NCBI GenBank assembly: GCA_030686995.1
Contig: CM060709.1
Coordinates: 130,168,373-130,232,372 of the forward strand
DNA from: Artemisia argyi
Taxonomy: Eukaryota > Streptophyta > Magnoliopsida > Asterales > Asteraceae
Direction: 5' to 3'
Length of the DNA: 64,000 bases
Below are positions 1 through 10,372 of this stretch, piece after piece. The position numbers and the translations under genes were made by a program. Each line of letters starts with the position of its first letter. Positions within the stretch are counted from its first letter, which is position 1. The notes beneath the pieces were generated by a model. That model was not told the DNA's origin. It was given only the letters and a program-made list of their open reading frames with translations, and made no database searches.

Positions 1-1162
1 ACTAGTATTAACCATACTTGATACTTTGAATGAAAATTTCACAAAATTAAAATCAAACTGAGAAACTTGAATTTATCACTTAGAAAGATTCAAAATACAC
101 TTGATAACACTTAACAAAAGCTTGAAAGCTAAATTTAGCACTGGAATTTTAAAAAGTACATAAGTCGACATACATAAAATAAAATTACACTAGATAGATA
201 TCCACATTGCTTCCCTTTCTTTCTTTATAGACTTTTGAGACTCCCCACATGTTTCTGAGACTTTCCCATCACATCTTGACCATTGAATCTTTGTAATTGA
301 TCCCATCCGTTTAAATCCAACTTTGGCGCCAAAATGATACACGTGGATTTTTGGCGGTTTGAGTGTAATTAAAGAACTTTGGGGTGTTGTGGAAGTGGAG
401 AGGGACAAGGAAAAGAAGTTTGGTGGCCAAGTTGGGGGTGTAGGTTGAAAACAGAGGATAGGCATGGTTTGGAGGGAAAAAGTGGGAGGGAAGCATTAAT
501 TGTGGTTGTGGGTTGGTGTGAGGAGGTGGAAAGGGTGAGGTGGAGGTTGACAGGTGGTGGTGAGGTGGTGAAACCACCCTGGTATTGGTGAAGCAGTGGT
601 GAGGGAGAGGGATGAACAGTGGTGATGGTTGTGGTTTGTTTGTTTATTTATTTATTAAGGGTCCGGTTTCGTTTGTGTAATAAAAGCCCAAGGACTAGTT
701 TTGTAATTTTGGATTTTTGGGGGACTAAACCTGTAAATATCACAATGTTATTACAAGGACCAATTATGCCAATCATGAATAGTATAAGGTTTATTTTTAA
801 CATTTTTTCATTTTTAAAACCTTAAGGACTAAATTTGACATTTTTCAAACTTGAGGGACTAAAGTTGTCATTTTTAATTTTTAACTTTAAAGGACTAAAC
901 TTGACAACTTATGAATCCCTAAGGACCTTTGATGATATTTTACATGTTTTGGATTACCAGGGACTAGATTTGCCAATTTTTCAAAGTTCAGGGACTGAAA
1001 CTGTAAATTATGTGAAATATGTTGTTTTTCATCAGTTTTCAATCCTTTTGCATAAAAACACAATCCAGGGATATTTTATGTATTTTAAGGCATTCCTGTG
1101 TGTTTTCAGATGTTTTTGCAGTCCAAATGTGACAGAAATGATGAGTATTTACACACTCATCA
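1..1162 (-). mobile_element. Tat/Ogre-like LTR, 5' end fragment, inverted
   Basis: Read on the minus strand this begins at 1162 with a TGATGAG...CTCATCA inverted-repeat start followed by TTCTGTC, the same start as the large insert at 27310. Both then carry repeated short blocks of the type 'tagtccct...aaatttgacaa' and a 'ttggcgccaaaa...acacgtgg' block (here about 323-346, there about 28522-28568). The fragment runs off the left edge, so its full length, far end and TSD cannot be seen. At 1163 the sequence returns to Sirevirus copy A (compare about 22985 in copy B), so this LTR was inserted into or recombined with copy A. The open frames inside are short and not convincing as genes. Confidence 0.7.
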
Positions 1163-1310
1163 ATCGCCTTGGTAAGATTGTTCATTGAGGAACGTCTTAA
1201 CGAAGAAAGTCTTCTACGTTAACCATTCTATCAACGTTTTCACAAAACCTCTTGAATGTGAAGCATTCATCATTCCTAGGCTTAGTCAAAGACTCATAAG
1301 ACCTAAAACC
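1163..1310 (+). pseudogene. Copia pol C-terminal (RNase H) remnant
   Basis: A translation around 1215-1305 contains VNHSINVFTKPLECEAF, which matches the end of Copia polyproteins, where a block of the form 'qLADiFTKPL....F..L' closes the RNase H domain. It is a short degenerate remnant cut on the left by the inverted LTR. The homologous stretch of copy B (22985-23110) has the same block. It is useful mainly because it fixes the following ORFs as lying after pol. Confidence 0.6.
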
Positions 1311-2111
1311 TTAGTTTTGAGCATTAGGATAAAACCACAAAAATCAAGACAATCCCTTTTGAATTCTTCCCTGCGGCCCCCACGGTACCCTCAGACCATA
1401 CGGGCGGAACCCACTTTTTGGTTCCGCCTGGTCCGCCAAAGCTACATAATGTTTTATTTTTAATTTCAAAACCAAACACCCTCTTAACTTAATCATTCAC
1501 TTTCAAACAACCATCACCCTCTCAAAAACACATAACCACACGAAATTTAGGGCTTTCAATCCAATCTCTTCAAATCCAACTAACTTTGTAAGTGTTCTAA
1601 TCACAATTGCATTTTTGATTCAAGTATAACATTCTTATTTACATTCATTAACTAGAATCTTAGGGTTTATGCATAAAACTTCTTGATTCATGAAAAACTT
1701 GGTGGCTAGCCAATCATGTCTTCCATTAGTTAAGAATTGTATCCTTTTTTTGTTGTTACTTTGATTTGCCAAACACACGAAGTGCATTGTATTTCAAAAA
1801 TCGCAATCCAAGACTAGAACATGATTCATCACCACATTGTTAAAACAAATGAAAAACATCATTAAAACATCACTTGCATCCTATCTCTTGAATGCTACAG
1901 GGGATACATAACTAATATGTATTTTCGGGTACATTCAATCGAAGACACATTCAATTAGGAGAGTGTTGGTTATCTTTTGTTTTTATAACAAAACTTGCAA
2001 CACAAAACAATTTGGGAATCAAAATGAGTCAAGATAACCAAGTCTCCACATTGTTTGCATATAGGAACATATTAGAACATCCACATTGTTAAAAGTCATT
2101 AACATATAATT
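1311..2111 (+). repeat. Sirevirus spacer with GC-rich palindromic module
   Basis: Non-coding leader between pol and ORF1. A GC-rich module at 1402-1437 pairs GGCGGAACCC with GGTTCCGCC and stands out in AT-rich surroundings; its homologue is at 23224-23260. The 3' end of the spacer (about 2105-2125) looks like a splice acceptor, a T-rich tract followed by TTTTCTAG, directly before ORF1 in both copies. Confidence 0.6.
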
Positions 2112-3242
2112 TTGTGTTTTCTAGGAATCAACATGCCTCACGCAAATAAATCCGATCACAAGGAAACCCTTAAGTACATGCCCAAACACCATAGGACCAA
2201 AGGTCTCAACAAAGTTCAAGTAGAAACCTTTAAGGCACTAGAAAAACGCTATGTTCACGAAGGTAGAACCATTGATCCATCCTTTCTAGAAGGAACATCT
2301 ATTCGCCAAAGCTTTGCCGCAATCAACTTTGATTGTCTCCTTGATATCGATGAGCCAATTTGTCCTAGGTTCATCTTAGAATTCTATGCAACCGTAAACC
2401 TCTCCACAAATGATTTTGGTAAGATATCATTAAACTTCACAACAAATCAAATACAAAATTTCATAGATTTAAAAGACTTAGCTATCATCTTTGGTGTCCC
2501 AAATGCGGGTACTTGTCTCTACACGGATAAGTGGCCTATTTCAAGCCTTGACTCGATTGAGCGTTTTCTTCCATACGACACACCTCTAGCTAGTAAGGAA
2601 ACTATTAAGGAACATCTCTTTGTTAGAACCTCTACCACTAGGAAGAATCGTTCGGGGAATATTGTGGATAAGGATCCTTTTGGTATGGAGGTCAATGAGC
2701 TTAAACCACAATTTAAGAAGTGGGAAGAAATCCTTAGAGCTAACGTCATAAGTACCATAGGAAATAGAGATCATGTCAACACATGCCTTTGCTACATGCT
2801 CTATAGCATTTCCACCGGTCAACCATTCAACTTAGCCTACTACCTAGCCAAAAGAATGGCCGACATACCCTTAGTTGGAACTGCCACTCTTCCTTATGGA
2901 ATGCTTCTTACTCGCCTCTTTAGAGCAATCTCACCCATTCCTCCTAACGATCATGGAATGCGCCTTGACTATTCTCTCGTTCCTCACATCTTCGTTCCTC
3001 TAAGTGATAAACGAGTTTTCAAAGGTAAGGGCAAACGTACTCGCTCACCTACATCATCATCATCATCATCCGACATGAGCGAGGATGATAAACTTCCTAA
3101 CTCTAAGTTACCTCCTTTAGACTACCTTCAAGAACTCCCCATCATTGAAAATGCATCCGAAGAGTTCAAGCAAACCAAAGGAATTTTCAAGTGCTTTGGA
3201 AGGTACCGAAGCAAGCTCAATAAGAAGATAGACCTGTTGTGA
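2112..3242 (+). CDS. Post-pol ORF1 of Sirevirus copy A (plant transposon protein)
   Basis: An uninterrupted 376-codon frame. I do not know its function. The middle (residues about 85-160, with ILEFYATVNL and DLAIIFGVPNAG) resembles the 'putative plant transposon protein' domain found as an extra ORF in plant LTR retrotransposons; that is recognition by eye. Residues about 310-330 form a Ser run followed by acidic residues. No signal peptide or clear membrane segment is visible. The first ATG overlaps a likely splice acceptor (TTTTCTAG), so the true start may be the next ATG at 2133, conserved in copy B, reached by splicing from upstream. The copy B protein (23921-25051) is intact and about 87 per cent identical, which suggests the frame is maintained. 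Position after RNase H and before the polypurine tracts is where sireviruses carry their extra, env-like-position ORFs; nothing seen here shows an envelope function. Confidence 0.7.
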   Translation: MCFLGINMPHANKSDHKETLKYMPKHHRTKGLNKVQVETFKALEKRYVHEGRTIDPSFLEGTSIRQSFAAINFDCLLDIDEPICPRFILEFYATVNLSTNDFGKISLNFTTNQIQNFIDLKDLAIIFGVPNAGTCLYTDKWPISSLDSIERFLPYDTPLASKETIKEHLFVRTSTTRKNRSGNIVDKDPFGMEVNELKPQFKKWEEILRANVISTIGNRDHVNTCLCYMLYSISTGQPFNLAYYLAKRMADIPLVGTATLPYGMLLTRLFRAISPIPPNDHGMRLDYSLVPHIFVPLSDKRVFKGKGKRTRSPTSSSSSSDMSEDDKLPNSKLPPLDYLQELPIIENASEEFKQTKGIFKCFGRYRSKLNKKIDLL

Positions 3243-4219
3243 GAAGATTAAGGAGTGTTTGGCTTATGAATGTTTTAGAACCTTTTATGTGTTAAACTAC
3301 GTGATTTGTATTGTTTTTCAGTTTCATGTTTTATTACGTTTGTCGGATTATGTTTGTATGAGCTTTTATGCATAATGACAATGTTTGAGGTGTTTGTCAA
3401 TTTTTTATGCTTATGGCAATTCTTACTAAGTATAGTGAAATCCTCGACCTCAAGGTCAAAGTCCTATGATATGTGTGTTTACATATCTAATTTTTGCATT
3501 GCCTAACCAGAAATTCATTATCTTTTTGATTTGAGGAGTTTTCGGAAATTTTGAAAATCGTCTCGCGGGTCAAAATCGCGGACTGCCAAATTTTTCAGCC
3601 CTGGCGGATCTGACGATACCCAAAATTGGGTTCCGCCAGTGTATTTTCTGGGTAACCCAGAATTGGCCCAACGGACCAGACGGAACCCAAAACAGGGTTC
3701 CGCCTGTGTACCGCGAGGGTTCCGCCAGTCACCTGCAGAAATTTTTTTGTCATTTCTCTTAAGTCCAAAACTTGTAAAGTGTCAAACCATTATCCTAAGT
3801 GAGAAACATCTTCCATTAACTCCAATAACCATATTAGAACAACTCTCACTCACTAAAACAATTAGGAAGCCACTTCCCTCCAAAAATTCAAATTCAAACA
3901 TAACTAACCCAAAGAACCCTTTTAAAGGATCCTTCAAACCATTGGAACATTTTCAACCAAATCACATCACATGATCACAAAGCATTGAGTGCATATGTTG
4001 GTCTTTTACTCCACCCTATTCCATTGGATTGACATCAAATGATGTGACATGGTCATGAAAATCATTTGAAACCTCAATCTTTGAATGGTAGAACATCAAA
4101 TCCAAACACCCATTTCAACATCTTTTCCATCCTATAAATTTGAAAGTTTTGCAACAATTCAAATCACACCATCACCATCAAAACTTCTTCTCTCAAAACA
4201 CCAAAACCACACCTTTGAA
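3243..4219 (+). repeat. Spacer with clustered GC-rich palindromic modules
   Basis: No convincing gene. At 3602-3730 at least three copies of GGTTCCGCC, with partners of the type GGCGGA and GACGGAACCC, form a GC-rich block in an AT-rich spacer. The homologous block in copy B is 25421-25549. The remainder, 3731-4219, is a low-complexity leader rich in A and C with no recognised signal. Confidence 0.6.
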
Positions 4220-5398
4220 ATGACTAAATCCAACACATCATCCGAGTCATCAAAATCCTTCTAAAAAACCACTAGGATTATTGTTAAACCTTGTTGCTTC
4301 AACAAAACCGTCAAGTCAAGCTCATCATCTTTAAGTGATGCTTCGCTTAACATTTCTTCACCTATCCAAGATTTCCTTAACCTCACTAACTCAACACCAT
4401 CCCCAACACATTGTAATACCAATGTAATCACCTTTCAAGATTTGCTTAATCTTGATACTCCAACACCATCTCCAACACATTGCTACTCAAACATAGCCAC
4501 CATTCCTCAACCAACTAGACCTTCAAGTGATTCAACATCAACTTCTCAACAAGCTCAACCAACAAAAACCTCATCACCTCAATCACCAACACTTACACTA
4601 ATGGACCTTTTCCATACACCTCCAACATCACCACTACCCTATTTGGAAACCTTAGAAGACCTATCACCCAAATCATCAAAACTACCATCTTTGTCACTCT
4701 TTGACACCATTGCTCAAATGGAAACCCAACAACAACCTAGTGAGCAACTAGATGATGAACCCCATCAACCATCATTGGTAGAACGGTTGGCTTACCGTTA
4801 TGCTAGACCATCAATTTTTTCAAATGATCAAGGTCATACACACTCACAATCATTTGTGTTTCACCCAATTTACAAAGACCTTCATGGCAATCCTTCCGGC
4901 GAACCAAGCTTCCGCCATTTTGTTCAAAACCAACAACCACAACAACAACAACCATCACCACAAGAATCTTCCCAACAATTTGAATCTATACTTTCTTCTT
5001 ATAAGAAAATAGAAGCATCCATATAGGAAAAACCTCCAAACCTTAATGATGAGATTGACACTCATTTAAACCACCTTCATGCCTTCAAACGTATGGTTGA
5101 CTCTCAAATCAACCATATTACGGTTTTACAAACAACGCTACAATCAACTAATGAAGAAAGCAAAAACACCTCTCAACCATCAACATTTGCTCCTTCAAGT
5201 TCAAACCATCCACCACCAACAAATCAAACCTCTCTTCCACCAAACTTTCCCCGCCATGGTTGCGGACATTGCGAAAGAACCGCTCACATTAGTGAAGGAT
5301 GTCGAACAGAAATTCGCGAGCTATCCGAAGAAATGAGGTTTATCCTAAACCACATTTTGGATCGTCTACAATCCTTGTCTCACACACCTCAACCTTAG
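4220..5398 (+). pseudogene. Post-pol ORF2 of Sirevirus copy A, CCHC knuckle, two stops
   Basis: One frame runs from an ATG at 4220 to a stop at 5396-5398, interrupted by a TAA at 4262-4264 and a TAG at 5024-5026. The protein is rich in Ser, Thr, Pro, Gln and Asn (long low-complexity stretches such as QNQQPQQQQPSP). A conserved core follows (VERLAYRYARPSIF). Near the C terminus is CGHCERTAHISEGC, an exact C-x2-C-x4-H-x4-C zinc knuckle as in Gag nucleocapsid proteins, then a Glu/Arg/Leu-rich probable helix ending in LDRLQSLSH. The same knuckle is in copy B. A zinc knuckle after pol is unexpected, since Gag normally comes first. Function is unknown; nucleic-acid binding is an inference from the motif. 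Confidence 0.6.
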
Positions 5399-6267
5399 AG
5401 TCTCCAAAATGAAACATAACCGTTTCTTTTGGAAAATGTTTCCCATTTAAACCAACAAACCAAAACCGTGTCATCCTTTCAACCTTCAAAATAAAGCCCG
5501 CTACAATCTCCAACACACATTTTCATCCTTAAACAACCTTAGCCTTGTTTTTGGAAAATGTTTCTCATTAAGGAAAATGATGATTTCCTTGTAGCTCTTT
5601 ATGTTCTTAGTTTATTTTTAGTTTTTCTTTATTTTTAGAAGTAGGATGGTGTCATCCAAATTTCTTGTCTTTGACTTTTTAAGAGTCAAAATTTTACATG
5701 AAATGAATTTCATTCTACTACAAGGTTTGCATTGTTTATTTACCATTTAGGTATGATGAGTGAACTATTCTTTGCTATGGTAGCATACATATATCTTGTG
5801 TTTTAAAAACTAACATTTCATTTTGTAGGATCATTATCTATGTTTTCCTTCCTTAATACTCCATTTAGGAGAGTAATATTCAAGGGGGGGCATGAGTATG
5901 AAATTATTCCGCTCCACAACTCTTAGTTGTGTTTTAGACATGAAATGCTTTCATGACTTGTCTTGTGCGACAACTAACCTTTTTCTTGTAGGTTCAAAAT
6001 CCATGTCTCCTCTCTTGGCACTCCATTTAGGGGGAGTATCGTCTAAGGGGGAGCAAATGCTTACTTCCGCTTCGCTACTCTTCTTTTTGTTTCGACAAAA
6101 AGGGGGAGAATATAGATATAAACTTGTTTCAAAAAATTTTTTTTTTGCATATTACATCATCTTAGCAAAAACAAGTTTTTATACTAACTTTATAAGACTT
6201 AACAATAAAACTAGTGACTTACTTATAAATAAAGTTTATGTTTTGTCATCAACAAAAAGGGGGAGAT
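5399..6267 (+). promoter_or_regulatory. Multiplied polypurine-tract region before the 3' LTR
   Basis: Repeated GGGGAG-type purine tracts occur near 5884, 6031, 6048 and 6106, and the final AAAAAGGGGGAGATT (6255-6267) directly precedes the LTR start at 6268. The last is the expected plus-strand priming site for reverse transcription. The upstream tracts sit in repeated contexts ('ccatttaggggga', 'caagggggagcatgag'). Sireviruses are known for several polypurine tracts here. No gene is seen; the 139-codon open frame starting at 5892 looks incidental. Confidence 0.65.
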
Positions 6268-7601
6268 TGTTAATACAAATATCGCCTAAAAACGTTATTT
6301 ATATTTTATGATTTTTGCTAAGTTTTGTTAATGACAAAGTATGAACTTTAGCTAAAAGTAAATCATCACTTTAAGTGTTTAAGTCTTGTTTAAACTAAGT
6401 TTACATTTCCTTTTAAACAAAACATTGTTTTTATTTCTTAAATTAGAAAGTGTCTTGTCACATCACATTTATTTCTTAAAATAGTAATGTCACATCACAT
6501 TTAGGGCAAGCTTTGTCAATATACATTTATGGTAAGAAAGTGTGTTTGACTAACCATTTGTTTGCTTGCAAGTTTTGTGTTTGACTAGGTGTAATGAGAT
6601 GTGACCTTGTTTGATTTGGAAGATTTATTGCAAAACCAACTGCAGCCCTGACGGAACCCTGGGGGTACACGGGCGGAACCCATCTGAGGGTTCCGCCGTA
6701 TCCGCCAGAGTTTGCTATAAATACCAAACCATTTGTTAGTTTTAAGTGATGACTTTAGGACATATTTTCATATACTCTCTCAAACTAACTCAGTAACATT
6801 TGACTTGTGTGACTCTCTTATGTAGCAAGGGACTTCACAAGATTATTCAAGAAGTTACAAGCTTCAACTCTAAAGTTGCAAGTCTTGTTAGCTTTGTTAT
6901 GTATAAGCTTTGGTAGTTTATACTTCATTTGTATCATGTATGTAGAAGTGATTGGTTAGTATTTTAGGCCTGAAAATACGTAGTGTGTCGGGAGTTGTTG
7001 TACCCTTGTAAAAGAACTAACGGGAGTGGTTGTACCCTTGGTAAAGAACTCGACATCTAGCTTAGTGTCGGTAAAAGTGTAAGCGACGATGGGAGTGGTT
7101 GTACCCGTGTAAAAGAACTCGACATCTAGCTTAGTGTCGGTAAAAGTGTAAGCGACGTTGTAAAGGTTTTATCCGCCGGTGAAAGGAGCTTGTTGATTAG
7201 TGCTTATAACTCTCGAGTTAGAAACTCGGGGCGTGGATGTAGGGCAAGGAAAAAGAGTCCTTGTAGCCGAACCACGATAAACAATCGTGTTGTGGTTTGA
7301 TCGTTTCTTTCTTTATCTTTGCTTATTACATGTTGTCTTTTAGTTAGAATCGCTAATCACATATAAAGCTTTTCAAAGAACTAAACAAGCAAAGTTAGGA
7401 TCATCACAAGTAAAGCTTTTCAAAGCATGAAACAAGTAAAGTTAGAATTGTTATTCACATGAAAAGCCTTTCAAAGAATCAAACATATAATGTTGTGTTT
7501 ATATCTTTAAGCAAACGTAAAGTTTTTTTTTAAAGGATATTCAAGCTAAAAAGGATTTAAAAAAGCGGTAAACTATTCAACCCCCCTTCTAGTTTTCCAC
7601 A
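6268..7601 (+). repeat. 3' LTR of Sirevirus copy A
   Basis: Starts TGTTAATAC directly after the polypurine tract and ends TTTTCCACA, so it has the TG...CA termini of an LTR. Homologous to LTRs at 19193-20550, 33883-35238 and, inverted, 35766-36885. Inside are a GC-rich module (6649-6708), a probable TATA box (GCTATAAATACC, about 6713-6724) just after it, and a partly duplicated block of about 66 bp containing 'ctcgacatctagctt...gtgtcgg' (about 6990-7155). The flank after it is caaag; no partner TSD is visible in the window. Confidence 0.8.
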
Positions 7602-9409
7602 CAAAGTATATTCCGTTTTCATCGGGCAGGCCTTGAGGCTAGTATGTTATATAACCCATTGTTTGAATTCACTTACATATTGACACTAGGATGCACCACC
7701 AAATAAGCTATATATGATAGTTCGATGCTACTAATTATAAAGTAGCTCGTATTGATTTCTACAAACATGAACAAATGTTTTGCATCAGTGAGATATCACC
7801 CATCTTATGAAATGCGAATGTACTTTTTTTTATGGTGTTAGTATCATGGATAAATATGGTGCACATTTTGAGTAGAAGTCATTTTAACCTGTCACTAACC
7901 CAACTTAGGCCATACTTGATATTAAATATGTTATCTAAAAATACGACGTTTTAGCTTAGAATAATTTCACTCGAAAAACAAAAATTGTGAACCGCTCGGG
8001 CCTTGAAACAATATGTAATATAAATAAGATATGCGAATTTGTGATATTATTGAAAATAAAGTACCCATGCGTTAGGGTAAACAAAGCCCGTGCATCGCAT
8101 GGGCTATGATGCTTGGTATTAAGAAAAAAAAAAAACAATCAAATTCCAACTAACTAAATAATATTAAGAAAAAGAAAAAGAAAAAGAAAAAGAAAAAAAG
8201 ATTAAGATGCAATCCTATATGTATAATTTATTAAGGATTTCAACTTAATCTTATGAACACCTTTTATAGATTTTTACTTACAAATAAAAACGCTTATTCT
8301 AAACTCTCACCGATGTGGGATGACTCCCACTTCAAAGGCCGTATTCGCCTAATGAACTATGCGTAGCTGTTTTCAATGCTTAATACAAAGCAACTTTTGT
8401 GATGCACATACTCACCGTCAAGGACGGAAACATGACCAAATATGATCGGATGCATAAATTTTTTTGAACCGTAATATGGAAACATATTTCGATGTACCAG
8501 GTGCATTTGAGATTCATTTAGTAAAAAATGATGTTTTTATAAAAAATTAACACTACATCGAAATATTCTATTGGTGTCCCGGAACCTCGTAGGAACCCTT
8601 GGTTCCATCCCTCTTAACACCCCATATAAAACTATGTTCATAAGTTCAATGTCACGTACAAATTTTTTGTTTCACGATAAATTTATATAAAAGAACGACT
8701 AAGTGAGATCAATAATGGCCCACAACAAATATAGTTTTTCTTACCATAGCACCACATTCTATGTTAATATAGAAATTACGAGTTTAGTAATTTTTTTTAT
8801 AATTGTTGTAAACTCAACAATGACCATTTGAACTATGATAGCAAAACTTTTTTGTTATTTTGGCCTGTTATTGATCTTATTTGGTCACTGTTTTAAATTG
8901 AGTTCTTTACTCGTCAGGTTTAATTGTGGTGCAAAATCATTTTTCAGTAATGTGTAGTGTCATGCGTGGGTTGCCCTTTATAGGGTGAAATCAAGATAGA
9001 GTGGTGCTTGAAGCAGAAGCATGAGTCATGTTACATGCTGTCTAAACATCTCGAACTCGACACATTACAATAATCATAGTGAAAACTAACTCTCACTTTT
9101 CATCAACCTTGAGAAGACCTTTCATGCATATTGATAATCTATGAAGAGAGATGGTTGATCAAACTTTTCACTTTAAGTTATGCTTATTGTTATTCATCAA
9201 ATAAACTATCTAAATATATAGTGTTCATAAAATAGCTAATTAAGCACCACACATTGTTACTACTTTATTTTTGAAGAACTTGAGTAATATAAATAAGAGA
9301 GTTAATTACATAAATGGTCATTATGATTTGTCGGATCTTGCATACTTTATTTAGTTACTAAATTTTTTTTCACTGTGTCAAAGCATTGTGGGTCATTATC
9401 ACTTGGACA
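7602..9409. other. Intergenic sequence, no gene seen
   Basis: AT-rich sequence with no credible coding frame. It holds an (AAAAAG)n-type microsatellite at about 8165-8200 and a short hairpin at about 8085-8104 (GCCCGTGC against GCATGGGC). Nothing else was recognised. Confidence 0.6.
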
Positions 9410-9728
9410 TAGAGGTGCACAAAATAACCGGTTTTGAACCGAGCCGGGGGAAAAAAAACCGAAACCGGTTTTTCCAAAAGCTGGCTTTCGAAAAACCGGT
9501 TTTAGTATAACTGAACCAGCGGTTTGAAAACCGGTTTGCATGTTTAGATGTCACCCGGTTTGAGAACCGGTTAGGTCTCAAACTGAACCGGTTCAAGGTC
9601 ATGGAACCGCTTTTCATGTCCAAAACCGGTTTCAAAACGAACCGGTTTGAGTCAAACCGGTTTTTGACCATTTGACTCGCCCCAAAACCGGATCGGTTTA
9701 AGGTTTATAACCGAAATGTGCACCTCTA
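9410..9728. mobile_element. Non-autonomous hAT-type element, AACCGGTT-rich
   Basis: Perfect 11-bp terminal inverted repeats, TAGAGGTGCAC and GTGCACCTCTA, flanked by a perfect 8-bp duplication CTTGGACA (9402-9409 and 9729-9736). An 8-bp TSD with TAG-type ends is the signature of hAT elements. The 319-bp interior has no gene. It is dominated by many copies of the self-complementary AACCGGTT motif on both strands. Confidence 0.88.
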
Positions 9729-9736
9729 CTTGGACA

Positions 9737-10372
9737 ACTAGTTCTTCCTCTTCATTCATCAACTTTTTTTCTCTTGTAGCAAATCATTTTGTTACACATC
9801 CTTGTGTTAAAATTCTTGTGTAGAAATTTTCATGCTTGTAGCAATATACGAAAAGAGATGGTTGTCATTCTGAGCTTTGCAAATTAATGATCTTAAAATA
9901 GACTGTTGAGAAAATAACTAATTGAGCTAGGGCTAAATCAACCAGCCGTTCTTCCTGCTTATTCGAGCAAAGAAGCAAGGCAGCACTGGAAAATGTTACT
10001 ACTTGTTACATTCATCTTCTTCATAACTACATTTCCTTTTGTAATTAAGCAGTTTGGCCCAACAAAACAAAATCTAATATATAAATGGGCCTTTCTTTCT
10101 TTAAAAAGAAGCCTATAATCACCCAAAACCTAAAAGCCCAAGAAAACTTGACTCACCCTTGTTCTTCTTGTACCTTCTTCTTTCATTCACACAAACAAAT
10201 TCAAATCTGCTGCTGCTTGCTTATCGTATCACGTCATTCACTCACTCACTCCTCTATAATTCGTAAGTCAATTTGTAGTTTCTTTATATAAATAAATCTT
10301 GTTTTAAAAGTATTATTAATATTTGATTTGATGTGTAAACAAACAGGTAAAAAAGCAAAAAGTAAGTAAGAA
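9737..10372 (+). promoter_or_regulatory. CCT8: CCT8 promoter and 5' UTR with an intron
   Basis: Three TGGGCY/GGCCCA-type 'site II' motifs lie near 10051-10057 (GGCCCAA), 10085-10091 (TGGGCC) and 10134-10140 (AGCCCAA), and a telo-box-like AAACCTA at about 10126. Such motifs are typical of housekeeping and protein-synthesis genes in plants. An A/T-rich TATATAAAT is at about 10077. A probable 5' UTR intron runs from GTAAGT at 10263 to CAG at 10346, so the ATG follows shortly after the second UTR exon. All of this is read from motifs only. Confidence 0.5.

Larger units (their letters stand above)
1163..7601 (+). mobile_element. Sirevirus-type Copia retrotransposon, copy A (3' part)
   Basis: Collinear with copy B at 22985-35238, minus the insert in B. 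Order: RNase H tail of pol, spacer with a GC-rich palindromic module, 376-codon ORF1, spacer with more modules, Ser/Thr/Pro-rich ORF2 with a CCHC knuckle, region with repeated GGGGGAG tracts, then an LTR that starts TGTTAATAC and ends TTTTCCACA. A coding region after pol, multiplied polypurine tracts and palindromic repeats in non-coding parts are known traits of the Sirevirus (SIRE/Maximus) lineage of Copia. The 5' half and 5' LTR lie outside the window or were displaced by the LTR fragment at 1-1162. Copy A is clearly older or from another subfamily than B: ORF1 proteins differ at about 47 of 376 positions. Confidence 0.8.

Noticed and set aside
311..577. Pro/Ser-rich minus-strand frame, and the similar one at 28116-28337 on the other strand
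   Set aside because: Both fall in homologous parts of the long LTR; composition-driven, not conserved as protein.
5892..6311. 139-codon frame after ORF2
   Set aside because: Spans the repeated polypurine tracts and runs into the LTR; the copy B equivalent (33516) is only 73 codons.
8080..8115. Hairpin GCCCGTGC/GCATGGGC resembling a Helitron 3' end
   Set aside because: No CTRR terminus at the expected distance and no Helitron gene nearby.
9347..9671. Two minus-strand frames over the AACCGGTT-rich region
   Set aside because: They are translations of the hAT MITE repeats.
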